DNA of 64,000 bases from DASZWJ01 sp963813895 (GTDB taxonomy: Bacteria; Pseudomonadota; Gammaproteobacteria; JAURND01). The stretch lies in assembly GCA_963813895.1 (NCBI GenBank), contig CAWFAS010000002.1, positions 310,001-374,000 on the forward strand, in the 5' to 3' direction. The notes beneath the pieces are model-generated. The model was not told where the DNA came from, ran no database searches, and worked only from the letters and a program-made list of their open reading frames with translations. The position numbers were made by a program, and so were the translations under genes. Of the stretch, positions 8,800 through 16,886 are shown piece by piece. Position 1 is the first letter of the stretch. The number at the start of each line of letters is the position of its first letter.

Positions 8800-9775
8800 G
8801 CATGGGGATGATGTTTGGATACTGAGTCTCTATTTTTAACGTGATGTGAGGGAATACATCGGCAGTTAAGCGGAGGTAATAGGCAGTTTCGTTGAATGAG
8901 TCGTGTCCCATATAGGTTTTTAACAGAGGCAGGTAAACAGTGAGATCTTTTTCTTCTTCAGCCCATTTTTTTAAGCAATGCACGGCATAAACGTGTCGAA
9001 AGTCATAAATGCGTGGGCCATGTCCTCTGCCGCCATGGGAAATTTTGGCACGCCATAAAAATCTGCGGAAGTTATGATAAAGATTAGTTTTTGTCATGGG
9101 TTTACCATGCAATGCTGGAAAATAATAATCACTTTCGGCTGAGTTTAGGTGCACTTTTTTTGAGAAATTTCGACATAGATCCGTTAGAAAGGCGGACATA
9201 GGCACCAATCGGCAATTATCTTTTTTAGCGTGATGGATGCTGAGGACACCGTCTTTTAGATCAACATCTGCAACTTTAAGCAGTCTGGCTTCGGATAATC
9301 TCAATCCGCATAGATAGATCATGCGAAAAATCACAGGCATAATCAGGTGCCGATAGGGACATTCGCAACAATACTGACATCGGTCGGTTTCAGAGAAAAA
9401 TTTTTCCAATTCTTCAATAGTATAAATATACGGTATATATTGTTTTGCGCTAGGATAATAACCTTTGGCTAAGACATAAGCGTTCATTCCGATAGAATCG
9501 AGATATTTTCCAAATTGCCGAATGACAGAAGCACGCGAGCTTTGGTTGGCTTGTGCCTCATAAGTTTTTTTGCTGCACCAATCAAGTACCATTTCCTTAG
9601 TCAGAATAGTCGCTTGAGGATATTTATCTAATGTAAATTGATCGAAACGTTTTAAATGCCCGGCATCAGTATCATACTTGTATCCAATAGCCTGTTTTAA
9701 TTTTAAATGATTTTGAATATGATCCTTGAAAGGGCCGGTATAATTAAAATTATTCATGATGAATACCCTCCCCAA
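8771..9775 (-). CDS. Tyrosine recombinase, second gene of the RIT element (RitB type)
   Basis: A 334-residue tyrosine recombinase. Catalytic residues seen are Arg in LCGLRLSEARLL, the box RIYDFRHVYAVH with His and Arg, MGHDSFNETAYY with His and the presumed nucleophile Tyr. Just before the first catalytic Arg there is an unusual Cys-rich insert CQYCCECPYRH, which could bind a metal. This is not present in the other two recombinases. The gene overlaps its neighbours on both sides (26 bp upstream, 29 bp downstream), so the three genes form one coupled operon. The ATG at 9738, giving MNNFNYTGPFKD, is an equally likely start to the upstream one at 9775. Confidence 0.92.
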   Translation of the reverse strand: MGRVFIMNNFNYTGPFKDHIQNHLKLKQAIGYKYDTDAGHLKRFDQFTLDKYPQATILTKEMVLDWCSKKTYEAQANQSSRASVIRQFGKYLDSIGMNAYVLAKGYYPSAKQYIPYIYTIEELEKFFSETDRCQYCCECPYRHLIMPVIFRMIYLCGLRLSEARLLKVADVDLKDGVLSIHHAKKDNCRLVPMSAFLTDLCRNFSKKVHLNSAESDYYFPALHGKPMTKTNLYHNFRRFLWRAKISHGGRGHGPRIYDFRHVYAVHCLKKWAEEEKDLTVYLPLLKTYMGHDSFNETAYYLRLTADVFPHITLKIETQYPNIIPMLGGETNETH

Positions 9776-10985
9776 AAGTCATTGCACATTCTCTTAGTTT
9801 CTTCGTATCAACTTTTAAATAAACTGCCGTGGAGTCAGTATCCATATGACCGAGAATGTCAGAAATAACAGCAAGCGGTGTGTCCTTTTCCAAAAGATGA
9901 CTGGCCATCGTATGTCGAAGGGAATGCATCCCTCTTCTTTTTTTCAAAGTAGGTAGATGCGCCAGCTCCATATAATGTTTAATGATCTGAGCTAAATGAT
10001 CGTCTTCTGCAAAGGGACCAAAAGGAGCCATGTGCTTGACAAAAATAAAGGGGCTGTCTATTTTAGGTCTACCGTGCTTGAGGTAATCAATTACCGCCCA
10101 GCCTACTTCTGGAGTTAACGGAAGAACAGTAGGGGTTTTCGTCTTAGATTGAGTGAAAATTAATTTTTTCTCTTCCCATTTAAAATTTTCCATTTTTAAA
10201 TGTTTAATATCCAGGCATCGCATCCCCAAACAACAGGCTAACAAAATGATGGCATAATCTCGTTTACCCTTTGGACTTCCTCTATCAATAGCGGCGATCA
10301 ATTTTTTCAATTCATCGATTGTCCATACAGATGGAATACGAGTTTGCTTTCTGGCTTGAACCATTGGTGTTTTTGCTGCAAAATCAATCGCAACCTCCTC
10401 TGTTTTTAAAAGGAAACGAAAAAATGCGCGCAAGGAACAAATATTTTGTTCCACGGTTTTATAGGCGTAACCAGATAAAGTTTTAATATAATTATGAATG
10501 AATGCGAGATTAATTTTCTGACAGCTGATAATTTGCTGTGAAGCGAGGTAATCCATAAATCTTGCAGATTGTTTAACATAATGATCAATGGTTACTTCAG
10601 AATAGCCATTATCTACGCAATAGGATTTAAATCGATGACTGATAGTTAAAAAATGGGGTTCAGTTAAAATTTCTTTGTGCTTAAAATATCGACGTAAAAT
10701 GGCATGATGGAGTTGAAAGTCTCCAATTACCCGTATGATGCGGAGTTCTTGAACTTCTGATTGGGAAAGTTTACGGTTAGAATCTTTTTCAAGAATATGA
10801 AAATACTTTTCGAGAAAATCCATTCCTAAACTTTCAGAAAAAAAGGGTTCATCGCGTTCTTGTGCAAATCCTAATAACATTTGCCAGCGTCTACGATAAA
10901 ACTTCATGGAACCTTCAGTGTAACCTAGACGAAGCATTTCTTGCTCCAAATCACGGAGCAGATCAATCAATGGTTTATTTTGCAT
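9750..10985 (-). CDS. Tyrosine recombinase, first gene of the RIT element (RitA type)
   Basis: A 411-residue tyrosine recombinase, the longest of the trio, with an extended N-terminal DNA-binding region of about 200 residues. Catalytic signatures: Arg in CCLGMRCLDIKHL, HSLRHTMASHLL with the His-Arg pair, LGHMDTDSTAVY with His and nucleophile Tyr, followed by LKVDTKKLRECA. The start ATG at 10985 is preceded on the minus strand by AGGAGATATTTTT. It is the first gene after the right terminus, so the trio promoter probably lies in the A+T-rich sequence between 10986 and 11040. No cargo gene exists in the element. Confidence 0.93.
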   Translation of the reverse strand: MQNKPLIDLLRDLEQEMLRLGYTEGSMKFYRRRWQMLLGFAQERDEPFFSESLGMDFLEKYFHILEKDSNRKLSQSEVQELRIIRVIGDFQLHHAILRRYFKHKEILTEPHFLTISHRFKSYCVDNGYSEVTIDHYVKQSARFMDYLASQQIISCQKINLAFIHNYIKTLSGYAYKTVEQNICSLRAFFRFLLKTEEVAIDFAAKTPMVQARKQTRIPSVWTIDELKKLIAAIDRGSPKGKRDYAIILLACCLGMRCLDIKHLKMENFKWEEKKLIFTQSKTKTPTVLPLTPEVGWAVIDYLKHGRPKIDSPFIFVKHMAPFGPFAEDDHLAQIIKHYMELAHLPTLKKRRGMHSLRHTMASHLLEKDTPLAVISDILGHMDTDSTAVYLKVDTKKLRECAMTFGEGIHHE

Positions 10986-11042
10986 AAAAATATCTCCTAG
11001 AAATGATAATTAGAGTGCTAGACTCTATTATCGCTCTAGGCT

Positions 11043-11158
11043 ATTATGCAAAGTAAATTGAAATGAAGTTGTTGAATTAATGGGAAACTTTAAGAACTAC
11101 TTTGCATAATTACTTTCTTCGCATAAGGTGGATTATGCAAAGCTTTGCATAATCCACC
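11043..11158. repeat. Right terminus of the RIT element with 32-bp perfect palindrome
   Basis: Inverted counterpart of the left end: subterminal ATTATGCAAAGTAAATT (11043-11059), its inverted copy (11099-11110) and the outer CTTCGCATAAGG (11117-11128). Immediately outside, 11127-11158 is a perfect 32-bp palindrome centred on AAGCTT whose outer five bases (GGTGG/CCACC) equal the disrupted reverse-transcriptase codons. The left end has no such palindrome. It may be a footprint of the strand exchange that inserted the element. Confidence 0.8.
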
Positions 11159-11734
11159 CTGGGGTGTTCCGGTATCCCTGCTTTTGACAGTTCCGTCCGG
11201 CAACTCCACGGGGGCTTTTATCCATCGCTCTAAATACAATAATATACATTTATTGTCGGTATGTTGACGCACCGCTTTCATCAACAGATCATGGTCTATG
11301 TTGTCAAATAGCCCTTTTATATCAAACTCTATGAGCCAGTCGTAACTCCAGCACCGCTTTCGTGTGACCCCTATAGCATCCAGCGCCGATTTGTTCGGTC
11401 TGTATCCATATGAGTCTTCCAAAAAGTGTGGCTCTACTAATGGTTCAAACATCAGCTTGATCGTCATTTGCGCTATTCTATCCGATACAGTCGGCACTCC
11501 AAGCAGTCTTGTTCCTCCCTGCTTCTTAGGGATTTCTACCCCTCTCACAGCTGGCGGAAAATAGCTGCCTGAGCTGAGTCTGTTCCAGATTTTGTATAGG
11601 TTCTTACTCAGTTTCTTATCAAAGTCGAGCAAGGATTCTCGGTCTATTCCAGCACCACCTTTGTTCTCTTTGACTCGTTGATAAGCCTCCCATACTAACC
11701 TCTTTGATATTACAAATGGTTTTGGTTTATCCAC
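11127..11734 (-). pseudogene. ltrA: Group II intron reverse transcriptase/maturase, N-terminal half
   Basis: Starts at ATG 11734 (MDKPKPFVISKRLVWEAYQR) and shows the early reverse transcriptase motifs: NKGGAGIDRESL (RT0/1), PPAVRGVEIPKKQGGTRLLGVPTVSDRIAQ (RT1/2), DSYGYRPNKSALDAI (RT2a), EFDIKGLFDNIDHDLL with the first catalytic Asp (RT3) and TGTPQGG (RT4). After TPQGG the frame enters the RIT element and stops after 18 foreign residues at 11090. The C-terminal half with YADD is at 6998-7673. The cleanly separable halves, with no other frameshifts in either, suggest the insertion is recent. Confidence 0.92.
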
Positions 11735-12242
11735 TTCTTATCCTCTTTTCAAGTTCCGAAATTGACAACCACATTTAACGCTGCCCCTTCGCTCCACTCC
11801 CATTACAGGAGTTTCATCACTACTACGAACAGCTCCGTCACAGTTTCTGGCATCGATACTCTCACTCTTGAGATTTTACCCCTTGAGTTTCTCTCTTTTG
11901 CATCCAGATAACTGCTTCCCGCAGTTCCACATTAAAGCCCAGGTTAGGCTCGTGCCATCTCTACGCCGAACGCCACATACTCAGTAAGCAGGTTGCCTGT
12001 ATGTTTGTCCCAAAATATCTGGAAGATTTTGATTTTGACGTTACTTAGGTCTAACGACGCTTCAACAATGGTTCAGTTTTATTCACCTTCCTAACCCCTA
12101 CCTCGCCAGTTTTCCGCTGGCTTTACTTAACGCTCACTACCGTTTTCCTTGAACAGCAGCTTAAGTTGGTTTGTGACCGACTCCTGCAAGCAGATCACGG
12201 CGGGCCTTCCGCCATCTTTATTGTAGCTTTGCTACGGCGCAC
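11735..12242 (-). ncRNA. Group II intron 5' RNA region (domains I-III)
   Basis: About 500 bp between the intron 5' end and the reverse transcriptase start. Many short complementary segments are visible, for example GCCGTAGC with GCTAC next to the 5' end and GGCGGAAGG with CCCGCC. No protein frame is convincing. This is where the exon-binding and ribozyme core segments of the intron would lie. I did not fold it, so subdomains are not assigned. Confidence 0.6.
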
Positions 12243-12351
12243 ACCAGATTAGACCCTTATATACTTGAAGCGTTTGAGATTTAGGTGTTGGGGTAGTCCA
12301 GCTTGTACTGGGATTGGTGAATGATTACTACTAAAAAACAATTTAGCCCCC

Positions 12352-13037
12352 TTAATCCTCCTCTATTCTCACCCCTAACATTAACCTAGAGCCGCTGGAC
12401 TCATTGGCTTTATTGGTAGATGAAACAGAAGAGAGATCGGAAGATCGAGCAGAACTACTATCGGAAGATGGACTTGAAAAGAAAGAGTTAGGGGCACCTT
12501 TAGTAGGGGGCACTAAAGGTGAAATTGGATCAAATGTATATCGATTGCTCGCGAAATTTACAGGCGTTGATTGCTTTTCTTTTTGCTCCTTTATAACTTC
12601 ATCTTTTATCAGACCAACAACCTGAATGATTAGAGGCCTTATATTTCCCGAAAATTCATCAAAATCTTTCCATTTTAATTGCTGCTGTCTCAAAAAGTTT
12701 TCGACAGTATTGATACATCGAGCACAGAGCAAACGGCATCGCTTAAACGCGTATAACTTCCCTCATGATATTTCGAAGGATCTGTTTTTAATATTTTATG
12801 TTGATCGAACGCCTTAATTATTTTTTCTAGTGCTAACAAGAAAAACTGTCTTAATGAATCCGGTGCTTTTTTATCACTCTCCGCCCATAAAGCCTGCAAG
12901 CTCTTCTGCAGCTCTAGCCCTGCTGGAGCTTCAACGCCCTTTAAACAATCATCCAACCATTGAATATTAAATTCGATTAATTTTATTCTAGCTAAAATTT
13001 CATCATTGATGGTAGATTTTTTTTTATTTTCTTGCAT
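12352..13037 (-). pseudogene. Unidentified helical, serine-rich-tailed protein with a frameshift
   Basis: I do not recognise this gene. Two overlapping minus-strand frames are one broken gene. The 5' part starts at ATG 13037 (MQENKKKSTINDEILARIK) and encodes an acidic helical region with a WLDDCLKG segment. It ends at 12690 just after VSILSKTF. The 3' part, one frame over (12352-12732), continues with VENFLRQQQLKWKDFDEF and a helical stretch, then a Ser/Pro-rich low-complexity tail (SSPSSDSSSARSSD...). The switch happens around the homopolymer-rich AAAACTTTTTG near 12700, a likely indel site. The longer frame upstream of 13037 (to 13160) overlaps repeat-like sequence and is not trusted. It could be a decayed secreted effector; that is a guess from the low-complexity tail and location. 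Confidence 0.5.
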
Positions 13038-13160
13038 TTTTTTTCTCGCAATGATATTAAAATTTAAAAAACATTCGATTCCGTTTGGATCTGCGGCTAC
13101 GCTTCGGCAAACGCAGTTTGACTGTATTGGTATGCCGGTTTGCTCTGTATTATCTGGCAT

Positions 13161-13499
13161 TTTATGTGGTATTTTTCCTAAAGGCTACAGTTAATATCAT
13201 CGTTAATATCATCGATCGTGTGGCGCAGGGTAAAGCTTGCTGTAGACAATGTGCCGCTGGAATCCCGCTCTTGATATGGGGGGTCACTTCAGTGTATCTT
13301 GAATGCATCAAGGCTTTTGCTGATCGTTAATGATTAAAGGAGTGCCTTATATCCTCGCCCTGAAGAGCGGGGTTTTACGGCACGATGGATAAAAGAAATA
13401 GCCGATGATATGAAATTTCAGGAAGAGCTCATACAAAAATGGATTAGGGTTAAACATAGATTTACACGATAGTACGGCTACTTGTAGGACAAAAACAGC
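13161..13499. other. Gap with a possible IS200/IS605-type right end (13345-13385)
   Basis: No credible ORF. Around 13347-13383 lies CCTTATATCCTCGCCCTGAAGAG followed by CGGGGTTTTACGGC, forming an imperfect GC-rich hairpin with T-rich trailer. This layout resembles the right end of IS200/IS605-family elements, but no tnpA or tnpB is present, so at most it is a solo end or relic. ATCATCGTTAATATCATCG near 13195 is a short direct repeat. The Fic gene promoter probably lies just downstream. Confidence 0.3.
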
Positions 13500-14189
13500 A
13501 TGACACCTGAAATTTTCAAAATAATTCCTAACCTACAAAAAGCCTTGTTTTTGGCAAAACGCCAGTTGCCGGAATTTGTGTATGATGCGGTTAATCTCGA
13601 AGGGATCCATTATACAATGCCTGAAATTCAAACCTTGTTAGATGGGGTTGCTGTCGGCGGGCACAAGGTATCTGATCAAATCATCACCTTAAATCAAGCA
13701 GCAGCGTGGCGGTGGTTGTTTGATACCGTCGAACAGCAGCAATTTGTCGTAAGCAAAGTCATTGCCTGTGAGTTGCACGCAATTGCTGCACAACAAGAAT
13801 CTTTGACTTGGGGCAAATTTCGTGATGGTAATGTTACGATTGCAGGGACCGATTATATGCCGCCTCCTGCTCAGGAATTAGACAAGCTTTGGGATGATAT
13901 GTTTCAGCAGACTGATAAAATTGTGGACATTTACCCGCGCGCGATTTTTATTTTCTTAACCATGTCGAGTGTGCATTTTTTTTATGATGTGAACAAACGC
14001 ATGGGCCGTTTCATGATGAATGGTTTGTTATTATCACAGGGTTATCCCGTTATTAATTTACCTGTCAAGCGTCAATTAGAATTCAATAAACTTATGTTGG
14101 CATTTTATGCGAGCGCTGATGTGAGACCAATGACACAATTTATGCAATCATGTCTTGATGAGCGAAATGTTGCGTTTTTGAGTGGCTAA
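13500..14189 (+). CDS. Fic-domain protein (putative AMPylase) with a variant motif
   Basis: A 229-residue Fic/DOC-fold protein. Fic enzymes transfer AMP or other phosphate-linked groups to protein hydroxyls. The core motif is HFFYDVNKRMGR at residues 159-170, against the canonical HPFxxGNGRxxR: the catalytic His, Phe, Asp and final Arg are present, but the anion-hole Gly-Asn-Gly is Val-Asn-Lys. Upstream, VNLEG (31-35) and TMPEIQTLL occupy the place of the (S/T)xxxE(G/N) inhibitory helix, suggesting self-regulation by an N-terminal helix whose Ser/Thr is not obvious. No signal peptide or C-terminal winged helix is visible. It is isolated, with no antitoxin gene. It could be a housekeeping Fic, a toxin or an effector. 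The Gly-to-Val and Gly-to-Lys changes may alter or weaken catalysis. Confidence 0.85.
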   Translation: MTPEIFKIIPNLQKALFLAKRQLPEFVYDAVNLEGIHYTMPEIQTLLDGVAVGGHKVSDQIITLNQAAAWRWLFDTVEQQQFVVSKVIACELHAIAAQQESLTWGKFRDGNVTIAGTDYMPPPAQELDKLWDDMFQQTDKIVDIYPRAIFIFLTMSSVHFFYDVNKRMGRFMMNGLLLSQGYPVINLPVKRQLEFNKLMLAFYASADVRPMTQFMQSCLDERNVAFLSG

Positions 14190-14627
14190 TATAATTTGGT
14201 TGCTATTCCTTATTCTAAGGTAACTCCCATCCCATATAGAAGGTCATCCGACATGCAACAGCGCCGCAAAGAATGCCGAGATGACGTAATGTAGTTACAT
14301 TCCACCCTTGTTCACTGCGAATTAAATTTGGTATGAGGCAAAAGCTGCTTTAGCATCTGGAAGAGTAAATCCAGACCCTGGCTTAATTCCAAAATTTTTG
14401 CCATCCCTCAAATTATTTGGCCCAGCGTCCCTCACCTTTTTTAATAAGCCGGTTGTTGTTACAAAAATAAAAGGTTGGACATGGCGGATGTTTGGTAACA
14501 GTTACTATAAGATAATTTGCGAACGAAATACTGCGCAACTAGACTTAATATTAATTTAGTAACTATTCAGTACACTGAATAAATAAATATTTCGTGTCGA
14601 TCCCTCAGCCTTGCGGGAGAGAGAATA
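14190..14627. other. Gap with a short orphan ORF fragment and a repeat-like end
   Basis: The 438-bp gap before bamD (which ends at 14628 on the minus strand) holds an open minus-strand frame at about 14322-14501, described separately. It also holds GTAACTATTCAG (14559-14570), which equals the terminus of repeat family B, followed by ACTGAAT. This may be a solo repeat end. No terminator for bamD is obvious beyond these short inverted segments. Confidence 0.35.
14322..14501 (-). pseudogene. Orphan C-terminal ORF fragment
   Basis: A minus-strand frame of about 59 codons with protein-like composition (VTTTGLLKKVRDAGP, FGIKPGSGFTLPDAKAAF) that ends in a stop at 14322 but has no start. It looks like the 3' remnant of a longer gene. 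I cannot name the family. The frame is too short for certainty. Confidence 0.25.
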
Positions 14628-15416
14628 CTATCTGCTTTGCTCCTGCAGCCGTTTCGCCTCAGTAGATTCAGGATAATTAGTTTGTAGCACTCGCAAAGCA
14701 TTATTCGCCATACCGTTTTCACCTAGAGCACGATAAGCTTCAACCATAAGGGCTAATGCAGGAATTACCTGAGGAGACCCTTGAAAATTTTGGATGACTC
14801 CACTTGCCCTATTGGCCGCCGCCACATAAGCTTTGTAATTCATATAATATTGAGCCAAATTCAACTGATGTTGCGCTAATAGATTACGAATATACACCAT
14901 GCGCTTACGTGCATCAGGCACATAACTGCTGTTTGGAAAACGCTCAATGAGCAAATTAAAATCTTGAAAGGCCAGCTGCGAACTACTAATATCACGTTGT
15001 GATGCTTCAGAACTACCTATTTTTGTAGTCCACGATTCGCCTGGGCCCATATTGATCAGACCTTTCATATAATAGGCATAATCAACATTTGGACCGCGTG
15101 GATAGAGTCTTATGTAGCGATCAGCAGCTGCTAAAGCTGATTCAGAATCGCCTTTTTTATAATAAGCATAAATGATATCTAGCTGACCTTGTTGGGAATA
15201 ATCACCAAATGGATATAAGGCGTCTAATGCTTCAAAGTCTTTAACTGCCTTATCGTAATGACCTCGTGCCAGGTTTGTTTCTCCACGCTGGAAAATACCC
15301 TGGGCTTCGGCATTTTTGTATTCGGCAAAAGGTTCGGTTGGCTTACAAGCGGCCAGTGTTAATAAGGCTATTATGAGGGTTATAAGGCTGAAAATTCGCA
15401 TAGGATTTTGATTCAC
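14628..15416 (-). CDS. bamD: Outer membrane assembly lipoprotein BamD
   Basis: A 262-residue lipoprotein of the BAM complex, which inserts beta-barrel proteins into the outer membrane. The N-terminus is a lipoprotein signal with the lipobox LAAC (Cys at about residue 24). The rest is five tetratricopeptide-like helical repeats, with family blocks such as YPFGDYSQQGQLDIIYAYYKKGD, RYIRLYPRGPNVDYAYYMKGL and RFPNSSYVPDARKRMVYIRN. Length is typical. It is divergent from rluD across about 130 bp, a common arrangement in gammaproteobacteria. Expression is expected to be constitutive because BamD is essential. Confidence 0.95.
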   Translation of the reverse strand: MNQNPMRIFSLITLIIALLTLAACKPTEPFAEYKNAEAQGIFQRGETNLARGHYDKAVKDFEALDALYPFGDYSQQGQLDIIYAYYKKGDSESALAAADRYIRLYPRGPNVDYAYYMKGLINMGPGESWTTKIGSSEASQRDISSSQLAFQDFNLLIERFPNSSYVPDARKRMVYIRNLLAQHQLNLAQYYMNYKAYVAAANRASGVIQNFQGSPQVIPALALMVEAYRALGENGMANNALRVLQTNYPESTEAKRLQEQSR

Positions 15417-15544
15417 TATAATTATTATTCAACGTTCTGCTAATGGTGGGGAAGAATACCTGGTGTTTGTACGAATGTAAATGCGGTAATTGGCTAGTGT
15501 GCTCCGCCTGGAATAATGTAAGGGCTTGTGCGAGAATAACTATT

Positions 15545-16522
15545 ATGACAACATCAATGCATACTATTGTTTTAAGCGCTGCCGTACCTGAAAATCTGCA
15601 TGGACTTCGATTAGACCAAGCGCTAGCCAAACTTTTTCCAGAATACTCTCGTTCCCGCCTGCAAGCATGGATCCGAACAAACCAAATTCAAGTAAATAAT
15701 CAATATTTACGTGCCAAGGATAAAATAGCTAGCGGGCAACGCATTGATATCCAAGCTGCCATCGAGCCAGCTACAGACTGGCAACCACAAGCTATAAATT
15801 TATCTGTTATCTATGAAGACGACTGCATCATTATAGTTAATAAACCCGTTGGCCTGGTGGTGCATCCAGCGGCGGGCAATCCTGACAAGACCCTAGTCAA
15901 TGCCTTATTGTATCATGACCCTACTCTGGCATTATTACCACGAGCCGGCATCATCCACCGATTGGATAAAGACACTTCTGGGTTATTAGTAGTCGCTCGC
16001 AATTTGACCGCACATACCAAATTAATTGCCCAGATGCAGGCCCATGAGGTGAAACGCGAATATATCGCGGTCGTTAATGGTGTCGTTACCTCCGGCGCCA
16101 CTATTGATGCACCTATTGGCCGGCATCCCACCCAACGTACACATATGTCCGTAAATGCTTCAGGAAAATCCGCGATAACTCATTACCGCATCAATGAGCG
16201 CTTCCCTGCGCATACCTGTATTAATGTTTCTCTACAAACAGGACGCACTCACCAAATTCGTGTGCATATGACTCACATTGGCCATCCTCTAGTGGGTGAT
16301 CAGACCTATGGAGGTCGATTAAAAATACCTCTGCAATGCCCGGAAAATCTAAAATATATGCTACAAACATTTAAACGTCAGGCATTACATGCAAAAAAAT
16401 TGGCGCTGCACCATCCTGATACTGGCGAACTTATGAGCTGGGAAGCCCCTATACCCGAGGATTTGAATATATTACTTGGTTATCTTAGGGAGCATAAATT
16501 GGCTTTAACTAAGGCTCTATAA
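15545..16522 (+). CDS. rluD: 23S rRNA pseudouridine synthase RluD
   Basis: Makes pseudouridines at positions 1911/1915/1917 of 23S rRNA (helix 69). The N-terminal S4 RNA-binding domain reads LRLDQALAKLFPEYSRSRLQAWI. The catalytic domain carries HRLDKDTSGLLVVA with the catalytic Asp, followed by the typical LQTGRTHQIRVHM and PLVGDQTYGG blocks. The open frame extends upstream to 15443, but those residues are Cys/Trp-rich and unlike the family. ATG 15545 gives a normal ~325-residue protein and is preferred. It is divergent from bamD, as in many gammaproteobacteria. Confidence 0.95.
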   Translation: MTTSMHTIVLSAAVPENLHGLRLDQALAKLFPEYSRSRLQAWIRTNQIQVNNQYLRAKDKIASGQRIDIQAAIEPATDWQPQAINLSVIYEDDCIIIVNKPVGLVVHPAAGNPDKTLVNALLYHDPTLALLPRAGIIHRLDKDTSGLLVVARNLTAHTKLIAQMQAHEVKREYIAVVNGVVTSGATIDAPIGRHPTQRTHMSVNASGKSAITHYRINERFPAHTCINVSLQTGRTHQIRVHMTHIGHPLVGDQTYGGRLKIPLQCPENLKYMLQTFKRQALHAKKLALHHPDTGELMSWEAPIPEDLNILLGYLREHKLALTKAL

Positions 16523-16576
16523 TCCCCTCTTCCCTGTGGAGAGAGGGGTAATATTTAGCATTTACACTTTAATTTA

Positions 16577-16771
16577 ACGAATTATTTAGCATCGTAACTG
16601 GGAAGCCAATAGAGACTGCCCCCATCCTAACCTTCCCCCGCAAGCGGGGGAAGGGACTGTACGGTGCGGACTTTTAGTTTTCTGCCCAACAGTTCCTTCC
16701 CCCGCTTGCGGGGGAAGGTTAGGATGGGGGCAGTCTCTATTGGCTCTTTGATTAACATGCTGAATAGTTAC
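16577..16771. repeat. Palindromic repeat, family B copy 1
   Basis: Long inverted repeat between rluD and pgeF. The arms at 16604-16657 and 16690-16745 contain AGCCAATAGAGACTGCCCCC, then CATCCTAACCTTCCCCCGC and a GCGGGGGAAGG self-complementary core. The outer end ATGCTGAATAGTTAC (16757-16771) matches the terminus of the copy at 60743-60872. The spurious minus-strand ORF here is just the repeat read through. Further copies lie at 41133, 44231, 56444 and 60743. Confidence 0.88.
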
Positions 16772-16886
16772 CAATTTAACAATAAATGCCACACCAACCC
16801 CCTCTCCCGCGGGGAGAGAGGGGATCATAGAGTTTCAGATAGTTAGGAAGAGAATTATTCAACAATGCCCCCTAAGAGGTACTATA

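Larger units (their letters stand above)
7674..11158 (-). mobile_element. RIT (recombinase-in-trio) element inserted in the intron reverse transcriptase
   Basis: Three full-length tyrosine recombinase genes, all on the minus strand and overlapping by 26 and 29 bp, are framed by inverted termini. The left end reads CCTTATGCGAAG (7674-7685) then ATTATGCAAAGTAAATT (7692-7708), and carries an inner inverted copy ATTTACTTTGCATAAT (7743-7758). The right end mirrors this: inner ATTATGCAAAGTAAATT (11043-11059), outer ACTTTGCATAAT (11099-11110) and CTTCGCATAAGG (11117-11128). Beyond it lies a 32-bp perfect palindrome (11127-11158). Both junctions fall inside the TPQGG/VISP codons of the reverse transcriptase. 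CCGCC at left and CCACC at right may be a near target duplication. Established knowledge: RIT elements carry exactly this gene arrangement. Confidence 0.9.
6921..12242 (-). mobile_element. Group II intron, antisense to its host gene, interrupted by a RIT element
   Basis: On the minus strand the intron begins near 12242 with GTGCGCC, matching the GUGYG 5' consensus, and ends near 6921. Structured RNA domains I-III occupy about 11735-12242 (no credible protein ORF). The reverse transcriptase/maturase is encoded in domain IV, and domains V and VI sit at 6921-6994. The reverse transcriptase ORF is split by a 3.5-kb recombinase-in-trio insertion, so the intron cannot make its own maturase. Excluding that insertion the intron would be about 1.85 kb, a normal size. 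It lies opposite to the host gene and so cannot splice out of the host mRNA. Exact ends may be off by 1-3 bases. Confidence 0.85.

Noticed and set aside
13085..13330. 81-residue plus-strand ORF
   Set aside because: It overlaps the start of the frameshifted minus gene, is Cys-rich and has no supporting features.
16586..16828. 80-residue minus-strand ORF
   Set aside because: It is the family B palindrome read through; both arms give the same PSLPAGEG-type peptide.
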